Positions 1 through 6,760 of a stretch of 9,262 nt of DNA are shown here, piece after piece; the first letter of the stretch is position 1, and each line of letters starts with the position of its first letter. The notes under the pieces were generated by a model. The model worked only from the letters and a program-made list of their open reading frames with translations, ran no database searches and was not told the DNA's origin. The position numbers and the translations under genes are program-made. Origin of the DNA: JABILX01 sp041648305 (GTDB taxonomy: Bacteria > Patescibacteriota > Gracilibacteria > UBA1369 > LOWO2-01-FULL-3); assembly GCA_041648305.1 (NCBI GenBank), contig JBAZPI010000032.1:1-9262 (forward strand), read 5' to 3'.

Positions 1-458
1 TGGAGGCTTTCAGAAATATGAGGGATACTCATTTTTTGCATAATTTGAGTTTTTGCGGGCAGGAAGGGGTGAATTTGTTTGGCAAGAGTGGAAGTTTTAT
101 TGATGGATGTGGGAATACGGGCTACGGAGAATATTATTTTGCTATCTCTGTAAATCCGGAGCCGTCAAATTTTGCGGCTGTGTCCGGGAATGATTTGTCT
201 TCTTCTTCTCCGTGGGTTTTGAAGCCGGTTTACGACAAAAGGTCTCCCGATGCCAAGGTTGTTTTCAATGAGGACAAGACGACAAATATTCAAACTGATT
301 TTTATAGGTATTGTGAGGTGCAGCCGTATGCGATTGGGGGGATTTCGGCGGCTGACTTCGGGGCAATCGAAGTTGTTTGTACAACTGAATGGGAAGAGAG
401 TTCGAGGGATAGATCAGTTTCGCTCTCTATGATTTTAACTGATTGGAATAATGAATAA
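1..458 (+). CDS. Type IV pseudopilin-like protein, C-terminal part (5' end missing)
   Basis: The reading frame is open from base 3 to the TAA at 456-458, giving about 151 residues, and codons before the first ATG (base 18) are in frame (E A F R N), so the true start lies left of the window. The prepilin N-terminus is therefore not visible. The last residues, CTTEWEESSRDRSVSLSM followed by ILTDWNNE, look like the closing beta strands of PilV/PilW-type minor pilins, which commonly end with a self-assembled strand and a TDW tail. The stop overlaps the next prepilin gene by 8 bases, so the two are probably translated as a coupled pair. The protein would sit in the inner membrane and then in a pilus or pseudopilus. 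The family call rests on the C-terminal pattern and the neighbours. It could be a PilV-, PilW- or GspH-like member. Confidence 0.6.
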   Translation, partial: EAFRNMRDTHFLHNLSFCGQEGVNLFGKSGSFIDGCGNTGYGEYYFAISVNPEPSNFAAVSGNDLSSSSPWVLKPVYDKRSPDAKVVFNEDKTTNIQTDFYRYCEVQPYAIGGISAADFGAIEVVCTTEWEESSRDRSVSLSMILTDWNNE

Positions 459-1083
459 AATTTTGAATAGGCGTGGATTCTCTCTTGTGGAAATGCTTGT
501 TGCTATGGCGATATTCGTTATGTTTACCGGGATTTTGATCAGTTCGTATTTGGGGATTGTGAAGGCGCTACGGGGGGAAGAGGAGAATCGAATTCTCTAT
601 TCGGATGCGAGACATGTTTTTGATGTTTTGACCGAGGAATCGAGGAATTCGACTATTTATAGCGGGGGGGCTGCGACGGCTGGAGCGGCCGCTGGGGTTG
701 CGGCCGAGTGTAATTTGTATGGGTTTGATGTTGGGGATAGTGTTGAGTTTTGTTCGAATGATGGTAAGAGCAAAGTTCAATTTAAATACGCCGATGAAGC
801 GCTCTATTTAAGCAAGTATGAAAAGAAGGAAGTGGAGGGTCTTGTGAAAGAAGATTTTATTAAAATCAGTGAAGAAAAATTGCATTCTGACGAGGTTAAA
901 ATGACTCATTTCGATTTTTATGTATGGCCGAAGGAGAATCCGTATTCATTGGAGGGAGTGCCGGTTGTTGGGATGTTCCAGCCCAAGGTGACTTTTGTAG
1001 CTACTTTTGCGAAGGATGATGCGGGGGGTGGAATTCTTGAATACAATTTGCAGACATCAGTTTCCTTAAGAATATATAACTAG
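451..1083 (+). CDS. PilW/GspJ-like minor prepilin
   Basis: A 210-residue protein with a textbook class III signal: RRGFSLVEMLVAMAIF at residues 7-22. Prepilin peptidase would cut after Gly9, leaving Phe at +1 and Glu14 at +5, followed by a hydrophobic helix to about residue 34. Large minor pilins of the PilW/GspJ group share this layout. After the helix there is a conserved-looking stretch with many charged residues (RGEEENRILYSDARHVFDVL), then an Ala/Gly-rich segment at residues 72-85 just before one of two Cys (C87, C101), which may form a disulfide loop. The ATG is chosen because it puts the signal at the N-terminus, and it overlaps the previous stop. There is no clear Shine-Dalgarno site. 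Role: a minor subunit that primes or decorates a type IV pilus or pseudopilus. The exact subtype is uncertain. Confidence 0.8.
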   Translation: MNKILNRRGFSLVEMLVAMAIFVMFTGILISSYLGIVKALRGEEENRILYSDARHVFDVLTEESRNSTIYSGGAATAGAAAGVAAECNLYGFDVGDSVEFCSNDGKSKVQFKYADEALYLSKYEKKEVEGLVKEDFIKISEEKLHSDEVKMTHFDFYVWPKENPYSLEGVPVVGMFQPKVTFVATFAKDDAGGGILEYNLQTSVSLRIYN

Positions 1084-1094
1084 ACTTATGTCTT

Positions 1095-2279
1095 ATGCTT
1101 ATGCGCGAAATTTCCACAAAAATTAGAAGTAAAAAAAACGCGCGGGGGACCGCGCTGCTTACCGCGATACTTATTATGGGGATTTTGACCGCTGTGTCGC
1201 TTGGTGTTTCTTCTTTGATTGTTAGAGAGATGGGAGTGACGAGGTTAGCTGTTGATGCCGGGAGGGCATACTATGCTGCTGAATCTGGTGTCGAGCTTGC
1301 CTTGTTGCAGCTTGATGAAAATTTGCCTGGTTTTGAATGGAGCTCTTCGAATGATCCTGTTGAGTTGGGCAGTGGTGTCAGTTTTGACTGGGAGATAATG
1401 AATTTGGCTAGTGAATATCCTTATCTCGATGAGGAAAATGAGTACGATATCACGGATGCGCCGATAAGCGTTAACTATGGTGTTTTGGAGTTGAATCAAT
1501 CTGTTACTATTCCTCTTTTTGTCGCTACGGAGACCGGGGAAGTGAAAAAAGTCGATAAGTTTTTGGTTCAATTTTACGTAGGGTTTAATAAGGACAATTT
1601 GGGTGTTGACATTGATCCTTCTTACTTAACCGGCTGGGATATACTGCGATGGAAAATATATGGTTTGACGGCGGGTGTTGAGAGTGGAATGACGGAATCT
1701 ATCAATGATTTCACCGCTGTTTCATTTTTGATTCAGGGCGGGGAGGAAACTCAAACAAACGCTGAAATTCCTTCTTGGTTCGGCTCTCATGAATGCAGCG
1801 AATTTGGCTTGCCCGAGGGAGTGGAATGCGCAACTTATGAGAATCAAAGCCATCCTTTTTTCGAGACTATAAAAACTGTGTCGGAGAGCGGCGGGGAGTT
1901 GAGCCAGGATGTTTATGCCGGGACTTGTTTGCCTACCGAGGCGCGCGAACATTACAGTTATGATGCGGGTAGTGGGGCGCAAGTGGTTCATTGCTACAAG
2001 ATCTCGGAATTTTTGACGAAGCACAATTATAATTATTTGTCCCTGACCAATTTGATGAATCCTTTGGTGTTTCGTGAAGGATATAGCGAGGAGGAAAAAT
2101 TGAGGTTATCGAAGTTGTATTATAGGATTCAGTTGGGGGAGGGGGATGAGTTGGTGCGTGAATTTGCCAATATCACTTCCGTCGGAGAGAGTGGCGATAG
2201 CAAGATTAAGTTGAGTGTTTTGAGGAAAAGGGATTCGGTGCTGCCGGTGTTTAATTTTGCGTTGTATCATATGGAGTAG
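1095..2279 (+). CDS. PilX/GspK-like pilus-tip pseudopilin
   Basis: A 394-residue protein with an N-terminal PilX-type region: RGTALLTAILIMG at residues 17-29, one membrane helix to about residue 42, then AYYAAESGVELALLQL at 58-73. The AYYAAESG motif is a hallmark of PilX N-terminal domains. If cut after Gly18, position +5 is Thr rather than Glu. Loss of Glu5 is known for GspK, the pseudopilin that caps the tip, so a tip position is inferred. The large C-terminal part has four Cys (234, 245, 278, 300), possibly two disulfides. The gene begins 11 bases after the PilW-like gene and belongs to the same cluster. ATG 1101 is an alternative start two codons later, and neither has a Shine-Dalgarno site. 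It is longer than typical PilX (about 160-200 residues) and nearer to GspK in size. Confidence 0.75.
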   Translation: MLMREISTKIRSKKNARGTALLTAILIMGILTAVSLGVSSLIVREMGVTRLAVDAGRAYYAAESGVELALLQLDENLPGFEWSSSNDPVELGSGVSFDWEIMNLASEYPYLDEENEYDITDAPISVNYGVLELNQSVTIPLFVATETGEVKKVDKFLVQFYVGFNKDNLGVDIDPSYLTGWDILRWKIYGLTAGVESGMTESINDFTAVSFLIQGGEETQTNAEIPSWFGSHECSEFGLPEGVECATYENQSHPFFETIKTVSESGGELSQDVYAGTCLPTEAREHYSYDAGSGAQVVHCYKISEFLTKHNYNYLSLTNLMNPLVFREGYSEEEKLRLSKLYYRIQLGEGDELVREFANITSVGESGDSKIKLSVLRKRDSVLPVFNFALYHME

Positions 2280-2300
2280 CTGGGGAAGGAGAATTTTAAA

Positions 2301-2342
2301 ATGGAGTTACATTTCCTTGAAGTTGATCATGATCAATTTTAA
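2301..2342 (+). other. Possible 13-codon leader ORF ahead of metG
   Basis: A short ORF encodes MELHFLEVDHDQF and stops with TAA. It has the best Shine-Dalgarno sequence I find in the window (AAGGAG at 2286-2291, 9 bases before the ATG), whereas the larger genes have none. It is in the same frame as metG, and its last codons lie over the 14-bp palindrome at 2323-2336. It could be a regulatory leader peptide, but it contains no run of Met codons. A chance match is quite possible at this length. Confidence 0.2.
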
Positions 2343-2345
2343 TAT
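2317..2345 (+). promoter_or_regulatory. Candidate metG promoter with the palindrome in its spacer
   Basis: TTGAAG (2317-2322) and TAATAT (2340-2345) are separated by 17 bases, each matching 4 of 6 consensus positions. The 14-bp palindrome fills most of the spacer. Transcription would start near 2352, giving about 30 bases of leader before ATG 2382. If a protein binds the palindrome it would probably repress. The match is modest, and metG could instead be read through from the pilin genes. Confidence 0.25.
2323..2336. promoter_or_regulatory. Perfect 14-bp palindrome matching the Fnr/Anr-type box
   Basis: TTGATCATGATCAA is its own reverse complement and fits the known Fnr/Anr consensus TTGAT(N4)ATCAA at all ten defined positions. 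It lies between the PilX/GspK-like gene and metG. With flanking A and T bases it could also fold into a weak hairpin with a CATG loop. No Crp/Fnr-family regulator is encoded in this window, so function as an operator is inference. Confidence 0.4.
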
Positions 2346-2381
2346 TGCTTCCGAATGGCTTTTTCGATACTCTCTCTGCCG

Positions 2382-3905
2382 ATGAGTAAATTCTACATCA
2401 CCACAGCGATTCCTTATGTAAATGCGGCTCCGCACATCGGGTTTGCGATGGAGGCGGTGCAAGCTGATGTTTTGGCGAGATTTCATAGAATGAAAGGGGA
2501 TAGGACGTATTTTTTGACAGGCGTGGACGAGCATGGAGTTAAGCTTTATGAGACTGCAAAGGCTGCGGGGGTGGATACACAAGAGTTTGCTGATAAGAAT
2601 GCTGAGAAATTCGAGTCGTTGAAGGATCTTTTAAATTTGACCAATGAAGGTTTTATAAGAACGACGAGTGATTATCATAAGGAAGGAGCCGGAAAACTTT
2701 GGAGGGCGATGTTTAAGAAAGGCGATATATACAAGGGCGAGTATCAAGGGCTTTATTGTGCGGGTTGTGAGGCTTTTGTTTTGGAAAAAGATTTGGTAGA
2801 CGGGAAGTGTCCGAATCACGATAAACCGCCCAAGGTTTTGAAAGAAAAAAATCATTTTTTCAAGTTGTCGAAGTATTCCGATGCCATAAAAAAGGCGATT
2901 GAAACCGACGAGCTTAGGATTTTGCCAGAAAGTAGAAAGCACGAGATTCTTAATATGATCGGGGCTGGATTAAAGGACGTTAGTTTTTCGCGTCCGAAGG
3001 ACATTTTGCCTTGGGGGATTGATGTTCCGGATGATCCAAGTCAGGTGATGTATGTGTGGTGCGACGCGTTGGCTAATTATATTACCGGTATCGGGTATGG
3101 CGAGGGCAGCGAGCTTTTTGAGGCGCTTTGGCCGTGCGATGCGCATGTCATAGGCAAGGATATTTTAAGGTTTCATGCCGGGATTTGGATTGGAATGCTT
3201 ATGTCCGCCGGTTTGTCTTTGCCGAAAGCGATTTATGTTCATGGGTTTGTGACGTCTGAGGGAAAAAAGATGAGTAAGAGTATTGGAAATGTTGTCGATC
3301 CCGTTGAGTATGTTGAGAAGTACGGGGTGGATCCTTTAAGGTATTATTTAATGAGGGAAATCCCGACCGGAGATGATGGAGATTTTAGCAAAAAGAGGTT
3401 TGAAGAACTTTATAATTCGGAGTTGGCTAATAGTTACGGCAATCTTGTGAATAGAGTTTGTATGATGGTTGACAGATATTTAGGGAGCAAGATTAAGGGG
3501 AAGGAAAAGAACGAGGAATTGTATTCGAAACTTACGGAGACTTGGAAAGTTTATGAAGATGGCATGGAGAATTTTAATATAAAAGTTGCTGTTGAGGCTG
3601 TCGTTGAGCTTTTGAGTTATGCGAATAAGTATGTTGAAGAGCAGAAACCGTGGGAGTTGGCTAAGGTCGATATGAACGCTCTAGCGGCTGTGCTTTATAA
3701 TCTATTGGAGATTGTGAGGAATGTTTCTTTGATGCTTTGGCCTGTGATTCCGGGAAAGGCTGAGGAGGTTTTGGCTAGACTTGGGCTGGATGTTAAATGT
3801 TTGAGCGATGTTGGGGTGAGATGCGGATATGGTAAGCACTTTGGGTACTTGAAGGATGGGGGTAAGATTTTGAAAGGCGAGCCTTTGTTTCCAAGGCTGG
3901 AGTAG
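2382..3905 (+). CDS. metG: Methionyl-tRNA synthetase
   Basis: Charges tRNA-Met with methionine, using ATP, in the cytosol. Read from ATG 2382 the protein has 507 residues. Visible landmarks: the HIGH-type motif PHIGF (residues 17-21), a single zinc knuckle with Cys126, Cys129, Cys143 and His146 (CAGC then CPNH), the KMSKS loop (296-300) within GKKMSKSIGNVVDP, the tRNA-binding helix region NSYGNLVNRV, and PWELAK in the anticodon domain. It ends with PLFPRLE, the usual end of the core enzyme, so there is no EMAP-like tRNA-binding tail. The one-knuckle C-C-C-H pattern is that of the Thermus-type enzyme. ATG 2355 would add nine residues (MAFSILSLP). I prefer 2382 because MetRS proteins normally begin directly with MSKFYITT-like sequence. 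Neither start has a Shine-Dalgarno site. All catalytic motifs are intact. Confidence 0.97.
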   Translation: MSKFYITTAIPYVNAAPHIGFAMEAVQADVLARFHRMKGDRTYFLTGVDEHGVKLYETAKAAGVDTQEFADKNAEKFESLKDLLNLTNEGFIRTTSDYHKEGAGKLWRAMFKKGDIYKGEYQGLYCAGCEAFVLEKDLVDGKCPNHDKPPKVLKEKNHFFKLSKYSDAIKKAIETDELRILPESRKHEILNMIGAGLKDVSFSRPKDILPWGIDVPDDPSQVMYVWCDALANYITGIGYGEGSELFEALWPCDAHVIGKDILRFHAGIWIGMLMSAGLSLPKAIYVHGFVTSEGKKMSKSIGNVVDPVEYVEKYGVDPLRYYLMREIPTGDDGDFSKKRFEELYNSELANSYGNLVNRVCMMVDRYLGSKIKGKEKNEELYSKLTETWKVYEDGMENFNIKVAVEAVVELLSYANKYVEEQKPWELAKVDMNALAAVLYNLLEIVRNVSLMLWPVIPGKAEEVLARLGLDVKCLSDVGVRCGYGKHFGYLKDGGKILKGEPLFPRLE

Positions 3906-3907
3906 GG

Positions 3908-3926
3908 GAGAGTTCGCAGAACTCTC
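3908..3926. terminator. Hairpin between convergent metG and pilin operon
   Basis: GAGAGTTCGCAGAACTCTC is a perfect 8-bp stem with a 3-base loop. It starts two bases after the metG stop and lies about 20 bases beyond the stop of the last gene of the opposing operon, a position suited to terminating both. There is no T run on either strand, so it is not a standard intrinsic terminator. It may instead protect mRNA 3' ends. Confidence 0.4.
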
Positions 3927-3946
3927 AGTAGAACCTTCGGGGAGTG

Positions 3947-4375
3947 TTACGGAGTTGTTTCGGCGCTGAATAGCCCGAATGAGAAGGTGATGAGGATTTT
4001 TATGATGCTGAATGACAAGATTATTGTCACTAGCCCCAGAATGGCCCAGGTGAGATTTTTCTTTTGAGCTTCAATTTTTTCCGTACTGCCGCTTCCCATT
4101 GCCATATTGAAGGCAATCATCCCAATCGCTATTACTGCGAGTGGAGCTGCAAAATAGAGTAGTGCGCCTGCGATAATCTGAAGAATTTTAATAAGCGCGC
4201 TTGTTCCGGCATCCGCTCCGTCTTCTGTTGCGTTGAAGTCTATGTCAAAAGGAACATTGTCCGGCTTCAGAGAATCCGGCAATTCGTAGGTTGCTCCTGC
4301 GATATGCGTGAGAAGTAGGCTGGATAGTATCGCCAGCGTGATAATTAGTCCTATTTTTAATATTTTTTGTTTCAT
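3947..4375 (-). CDS. TrbC/VirB2-like pilin protein 5, the most divergent copy
   Basis: 142 residues. An N-terminal signal (hydrophobic residues 8-23, likely cut after AGA at 26-28), a short acidic outer segment (about 29-58, ELPDSLKPDN onward), then two helices at about 61-91 and 108-134 around the polar loop GSGSTEKIEAQKKN. It aligns with the four upstream proteins by Gly96, Lys105 and Ser121, but the Gly eight residues before the loop Gly is replaced by Ala88 and the usual GN pair is GS. It starts with an ATGA overlap on the previous gene and closes the operon. The architecture is that of T4SS-pilin-like (TrbC/VirB2-type) proteins widespread in Patescibacteria. It probably lies in the cytoplasmic membrane or a filament. 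It has no Cys, unlike copies 1 and 2. The exact role is unknown. Confidence 0.7.
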   Translation of the reverse strand: MKQKILKIGLIITLAILSSLLLTHIAGATYELPDSLKPDNVPFDIDFNATEDGADAGTSALIKILQIIAGALLYFAAPLAVIAIGMIAFNMAMGSGSTEKIEAQKKNLTWAILGLVTIILSFSIIKILITFSFGLFSAETTP

Positions 4376-4836
4376 TTAAATAAATTTATTTGCATTATTC
4401 CTGCTACAAGGGCATACGATACCGAGATGATAATTATCCCCATTCCGAGGTATGTCAGGATCTTTTTTGCTTTTGTTTGCGCTTCCTCGTTTCCGGCTGA
4501 GACCAAGTACATAATTCCTACCACGATTAGTCCTACCGTCAGGAGTGATCCGGCTAGAAAAAGTATTGTTTTAATTGCTGTGGTGAACATGCTTTCAAGC
4601 GGTACCTCGGGTAGATTTCCGTAATGCGAGATTGTTTCTTCAAGAGATTTTGCTGCTTCTTTGTCGGTTGTGGTTTCACCGCTTTCGTTGGTCGAGGATG
4701 TGTCGGAAGTATCTATGCCTTCTTTTGGCAATAAGTCCGAAAAATTGAATGCTGTACAGATGGTCGTCGTATTTATCGCCATCAATATTACGGTTGATGT
4801 TATCAGAAGCAATTTTTTGATCGTATTTAAGCTCAT
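4372..4836 (-). CDS. TrbC/VirB2-like pilin protein 4
   Basis: 154 residues. A signal segment (about 8-29, possible cut near CTA at 27-29), then a Ser/Thr/Glu-rich, flexible outer segment (about 43-63, for example DTSDTSSTNESGETTTDKE), and two helices at about 86-112 and 126-148. Between them is the loop SAGNEEAQTKAKK, the best example here of the family signature GNEEAxxKAKK. Gly115, Lys124 and Ser140 occupy the shared positions. The gene starts one base after the stop of the preceding gene and overlaps the next by 4 bases (ATGA), so translation is probably coupled on both sides. The Ser/Thr-rich stretch could be a glycosylated or extended stalk (inference). The family is judged by pattern. 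Such proteins are often named as pilin-like conjugal transfer proteins, but no conjugation genes are visible here. Confidence 0.75.
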   Translation of the reverse strand: MSLNTIKKLLLITSTVILMAINTTTICTAFNFSDLLPKEGIDTSDTSSTNESGETTTDKEAAKSLEETISHYGNLPEVPLESMFTTAIKTILFLAGSLLTVGLIVVGIMYLVSAGNEEAQTKAKKILTYLGMGIIIISVSYALVAGIMQINLFK

Positions 4837-4837
4837 T

Positions 4838-5308
4838 TTATTGGAATTGGAATGTTATGATTATGTACACGATTGAGTATGAGAATAGCGCCAATAGCAG
4901 GGCGACCAATGAATAAATGATCATTTTTTTTGCCGATGTTGCAGCTTCGTCGTTGCCGTATGACGTGAGGTATCTGACACCGCTTACTACAAGCATCAGA
5001 AACGCTATCATACCTACGAATCCGATCGTTCTCTTTGCCCAACCTGTCAGGATTGTCTCGGTAAACCATTTTTTTACTCCGCCAACTTCTCCCTGTTGTG
5101 TTTCGCCGGGGCCCGGAAGGGTATCCGGTTTTGGGATTATGAGTTTGTTATCGGCTAGTAGGTTGGCTGTCGGATGGGTCGAGTATGTGGCTACGTTTGC
5201 GTCTGCGTTTGGCGCGGCGAGCGCCGCGCTGGCTGTTGCGGCTGCAGCCGCTGCTAGTTGCAGAGCTATGAGTGTCGCTAATGTGATTGTGAGCAGTTTT
5301 TTAAACAT
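4838..5308 (-). CDS. TrbC/VirB2-like pilin protein 3
   Basis: 156 residues. A strongly Ala-rich signal segment (residues 11-32), then an outer linker containing LPGPGETQQGEVGG (64-77), an amphipathic WFTETILTGWAKR stretch (81-93), and two helices at about 94-114 and 129-153 around the loop TSYGNDEAATSAKK. Gly118, Lys127 and Ser143 fit the pattern shared by all five proteins. The LPGPG stretch followed by a helix and the GN loop is, from memory, the commonest form of these proteins in Patescibacteria, so this may be the major subunit (inference). It starts 13 bases after the preceding stop, and no Shine-Dalgarno is seen. The DNA coding the Ala-rich signal holds two strong inverted repeats (5212-5229 and 5238-5251) that could slow translation. 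Confidence 0.75.
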   Translation of the reverse strand: MFKKLLTITLATLIALQLAAAAAATASAALAAPNADANVATYSTHPTANLLADNKLIIPKPDTLPGPGETQQGEVGGVKKWFTETILTGWAKRTIGFVGMIAFLMLVVSGVRYLTSYGNDEAATSAKKMIIYSLVALLLALFSYSIVYIIITFQFQ

Positions 5309-5321
5309 TGTTTTGATGTTG

Positions 5322-6212
5322 TCAGCCTGTAAAGAATGTTGGGTTGATTGTGTATAAAACTATTCCCGATAAGAATAATAGAACCAAACCTCCTATCGAT
5401 TGGAATATTCTGGTTTTTGCGTTTGTGATCGCTTGTTGTTCGCCTGCGGCCGCTGAGATTTGTATTCCTGAAATTACGATTACCAATACTGCGATAATTC
5501 CTATGACGCTTGCCGCCCATCTATAGATTGTTCCGATGTATAGGAAAAGCAGGTCCACTCCGGAATCGGATCTTAAGACTTGGACCGGCTGGCAGTAGAG
5601 AGAGGCGCTCTTTGCAGGTGCGGGTGGTTTTTTTTCTACTAGGGCTTGGGCGTCTGTTGAGCAGCCACCGTCTCCTTCTGTTTTTCTCAGCGCTGTGACG
5701 CATTCAATTCCTAATTTGTCGTCTCTTTCCACGCATAGCGTGTTTCTCATACAGTTTATGACGTTCTCGTTGGCGATCAGTTCACTTTCTATAACTTCTT
5801 CGATGACTACTGAGTATTTGACGTTATCGTCGGGAATACATTGATTTTCGAACATGTCCTTTACTCCCAACTTGTCTATCGCATAATTTTTAATTGTGAC
5901 TGTTACGGCGTTGGCGTCCTTTTGATTGCTGAGCGCGTTGGCGGAGGCGGTTGTTGCGTCGCATGTGTCGGTTGGTGGTGGAGCACATCCTAAGGCGGCT
6001 TTCTCCTTTGCTTTTTTAATACAGTCCTCCAGTTCTTCCGGTCCCATATCATTTGCTGCTGCTTCGATGTCTGTTGTCTTAGTGAAGTCGATTATTGAAC
6101 AAGTTCCGTCGGCATTGGCGACTTGATTTCCGGTTTGCGTTAGCGCAAGCAGGGGCGAGATCAATGCTGCCAGTAGAATTATTCCTATTTTTCTCGTGAT
6201 TTTTTTGTTCAT
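5322..6212 (-). CDS. TrbC/VirB2-like pilin protein 2 with a large Cys-rich outer domain
   Basis: 296 residues, about twice the size of its neighbours. A signal segment (8-34, likely cut after ANA at 32-34) is followed by an outer domain of about 180 residues with ten Cys (38, 64, 76, 84, 125, 154, 160, 171, 184, 207), an even number that would allow five disulfides. A Pro/Lys linker (VEKKPPAPAKS, 192-202) precedes two helices at about 225-250 and 267-289 with the loop AAAGEQQAITNAK. Gly257, Lys266 and Ser282 fit the shared spacing, so it belongs to the same membrane family despite its size. I do not recognise the outer domain. Its place among pilin-like genes suggests a surface-exposed, disulfide-stabilised subunit, perhaps an adhesin or tip protein. 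It begins 8 bases after the preceding stop. Confidence 0.7.
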   Translation of the reverse strand: MNKKITRKIGIILLAALISPLLALTQTGNQVANADGTCSIIDFTKTTDIEAAANDMGPEELEDCIKKAKEKAALGCAPPPTDTCDATTASANALSNQKDANAVTVTIKNYAIDKLGVKDMFENQCIPDDNVKYSVVIEEVIESELIANENVINCMRNTLCVERDDKLGIECVTALRKTEGDGGCSTDAQALVEKKPPAPAKSASLYCQPVQVLRSDSGVDLLFLYIGTIYRWAASVIGIIAVLVIVISGIQISAAAGEQQAITNAKTRIFQSIGGLVLLFLSGIVLYTINPTFFTG

Positions 6213-6220
6213 AGTGCGGT

Positions 6221-6760
6221 TTACAATGCAAATATGCTCTGGACGAGCGTTACCATCAGATAAGACAGCAAAATCGCTGCCATACCGAGTATTTCATAGA
6301 GAAACATTTGTTTCGCTTTTTCGAGCGTGTTCTGATTGCCTTGTGAAAACATCATCAGGAAACCTGTTAGGATCAACATTATTACTGCGATGGTTCCCGC
6401 GATTTTTGTTAAAGTTTCTATTATATCGACTATGAATCGGAATACTGGATAATATGTTCTTTCGTCTCCGGCTTCTTTGCCGAAATAAGATTGATTTTGG
6501 ACGTCGCAATAGCCGTTTGTGCATGATATCCCTTTTCCGCAAACATTCTCAGCGGTCTTCTCCGTACACGGTTGGCCTAATTTCAAGTGTTTTGTTACGT
6601 CAAACTCCATGTTCTTCAGCGCGTCTATTTCTCCGGCTGCGAAAGCGACATATGAGCTTGTCGCTGGTGCCACCGGTGCTGGGGAGGCCATTAGGCCGGC
6701 GGCCAGCATGAAAGCCGCTGATAAGCAGGTTGCCAAAATAATTGTTGCTAGTTTTTTCAT
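6221..6760 (-). CDS. TrbC/VirB2-like pilin protein 1 with a four-Cys microdomain
   Basis: 179 residues. The signal segment is residues 5-27, and the mature part starts somewhere around 27-42. An outer region carries four closely spaced Cys (65, 74, 80, 85; spacing C-x8-C-x5-C-x4-C), reminiscent of small disulfide modules ending in GxxCxxGxC. Two helices follow at about 115-138 and 152-176, with the loop SQGNQNTLEKAKQ. Gly141, Lys150 and Ser166 match the pattern of the other four proteins. The ATG overlaps the pilT stop (ATGA, 6757-6760), strong evidence that PilT and this protein are made together by coupled translation. Function is inferred only: a pilin-like membrane subunit with an extracytoplasmic disulfide knot. 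Confidence 0.75.
   Translation of the reverse strand: MKKLATIILATCLSAAFMLAAGLMASPAPVAPATSSYVAFAAGEIDALKNMEFDVTKHLKLGQPCTEKTAENVCGKGISCTNGYCDVQNQSYFGKEAGDERTYYPVFRFIVDIIETLTKIAGTIAVIMLILTGFLMMFSQGNQNTLEKAKQMFLYEILGMAAILLSYLMVTLVQSIFAL

Noticed and set aside
2355..2381. Nine-residue N-terminal extension of metG from ATG 2355
   Set aside because: MAFSILSLP precedes the normal MetRS opening MSKFYITT and has no ribosome site. From 2382 the motifs fall at the positions expected for the Thermus-type enzyme.
3934..3941. CC-TTCG-GG as a UUCG tetraloop hairpin after metG
   Set aside because: Only two base pairs support the loop.
4917..5357. A 146-residue open frame on + across the third pilin-like gene
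   Set aside because: It is the mirror of the Ala-rich and hydrophobic minus-strand gene and has no recognisable domain. The minus-strand protein has a signal, two helices and the family loop.
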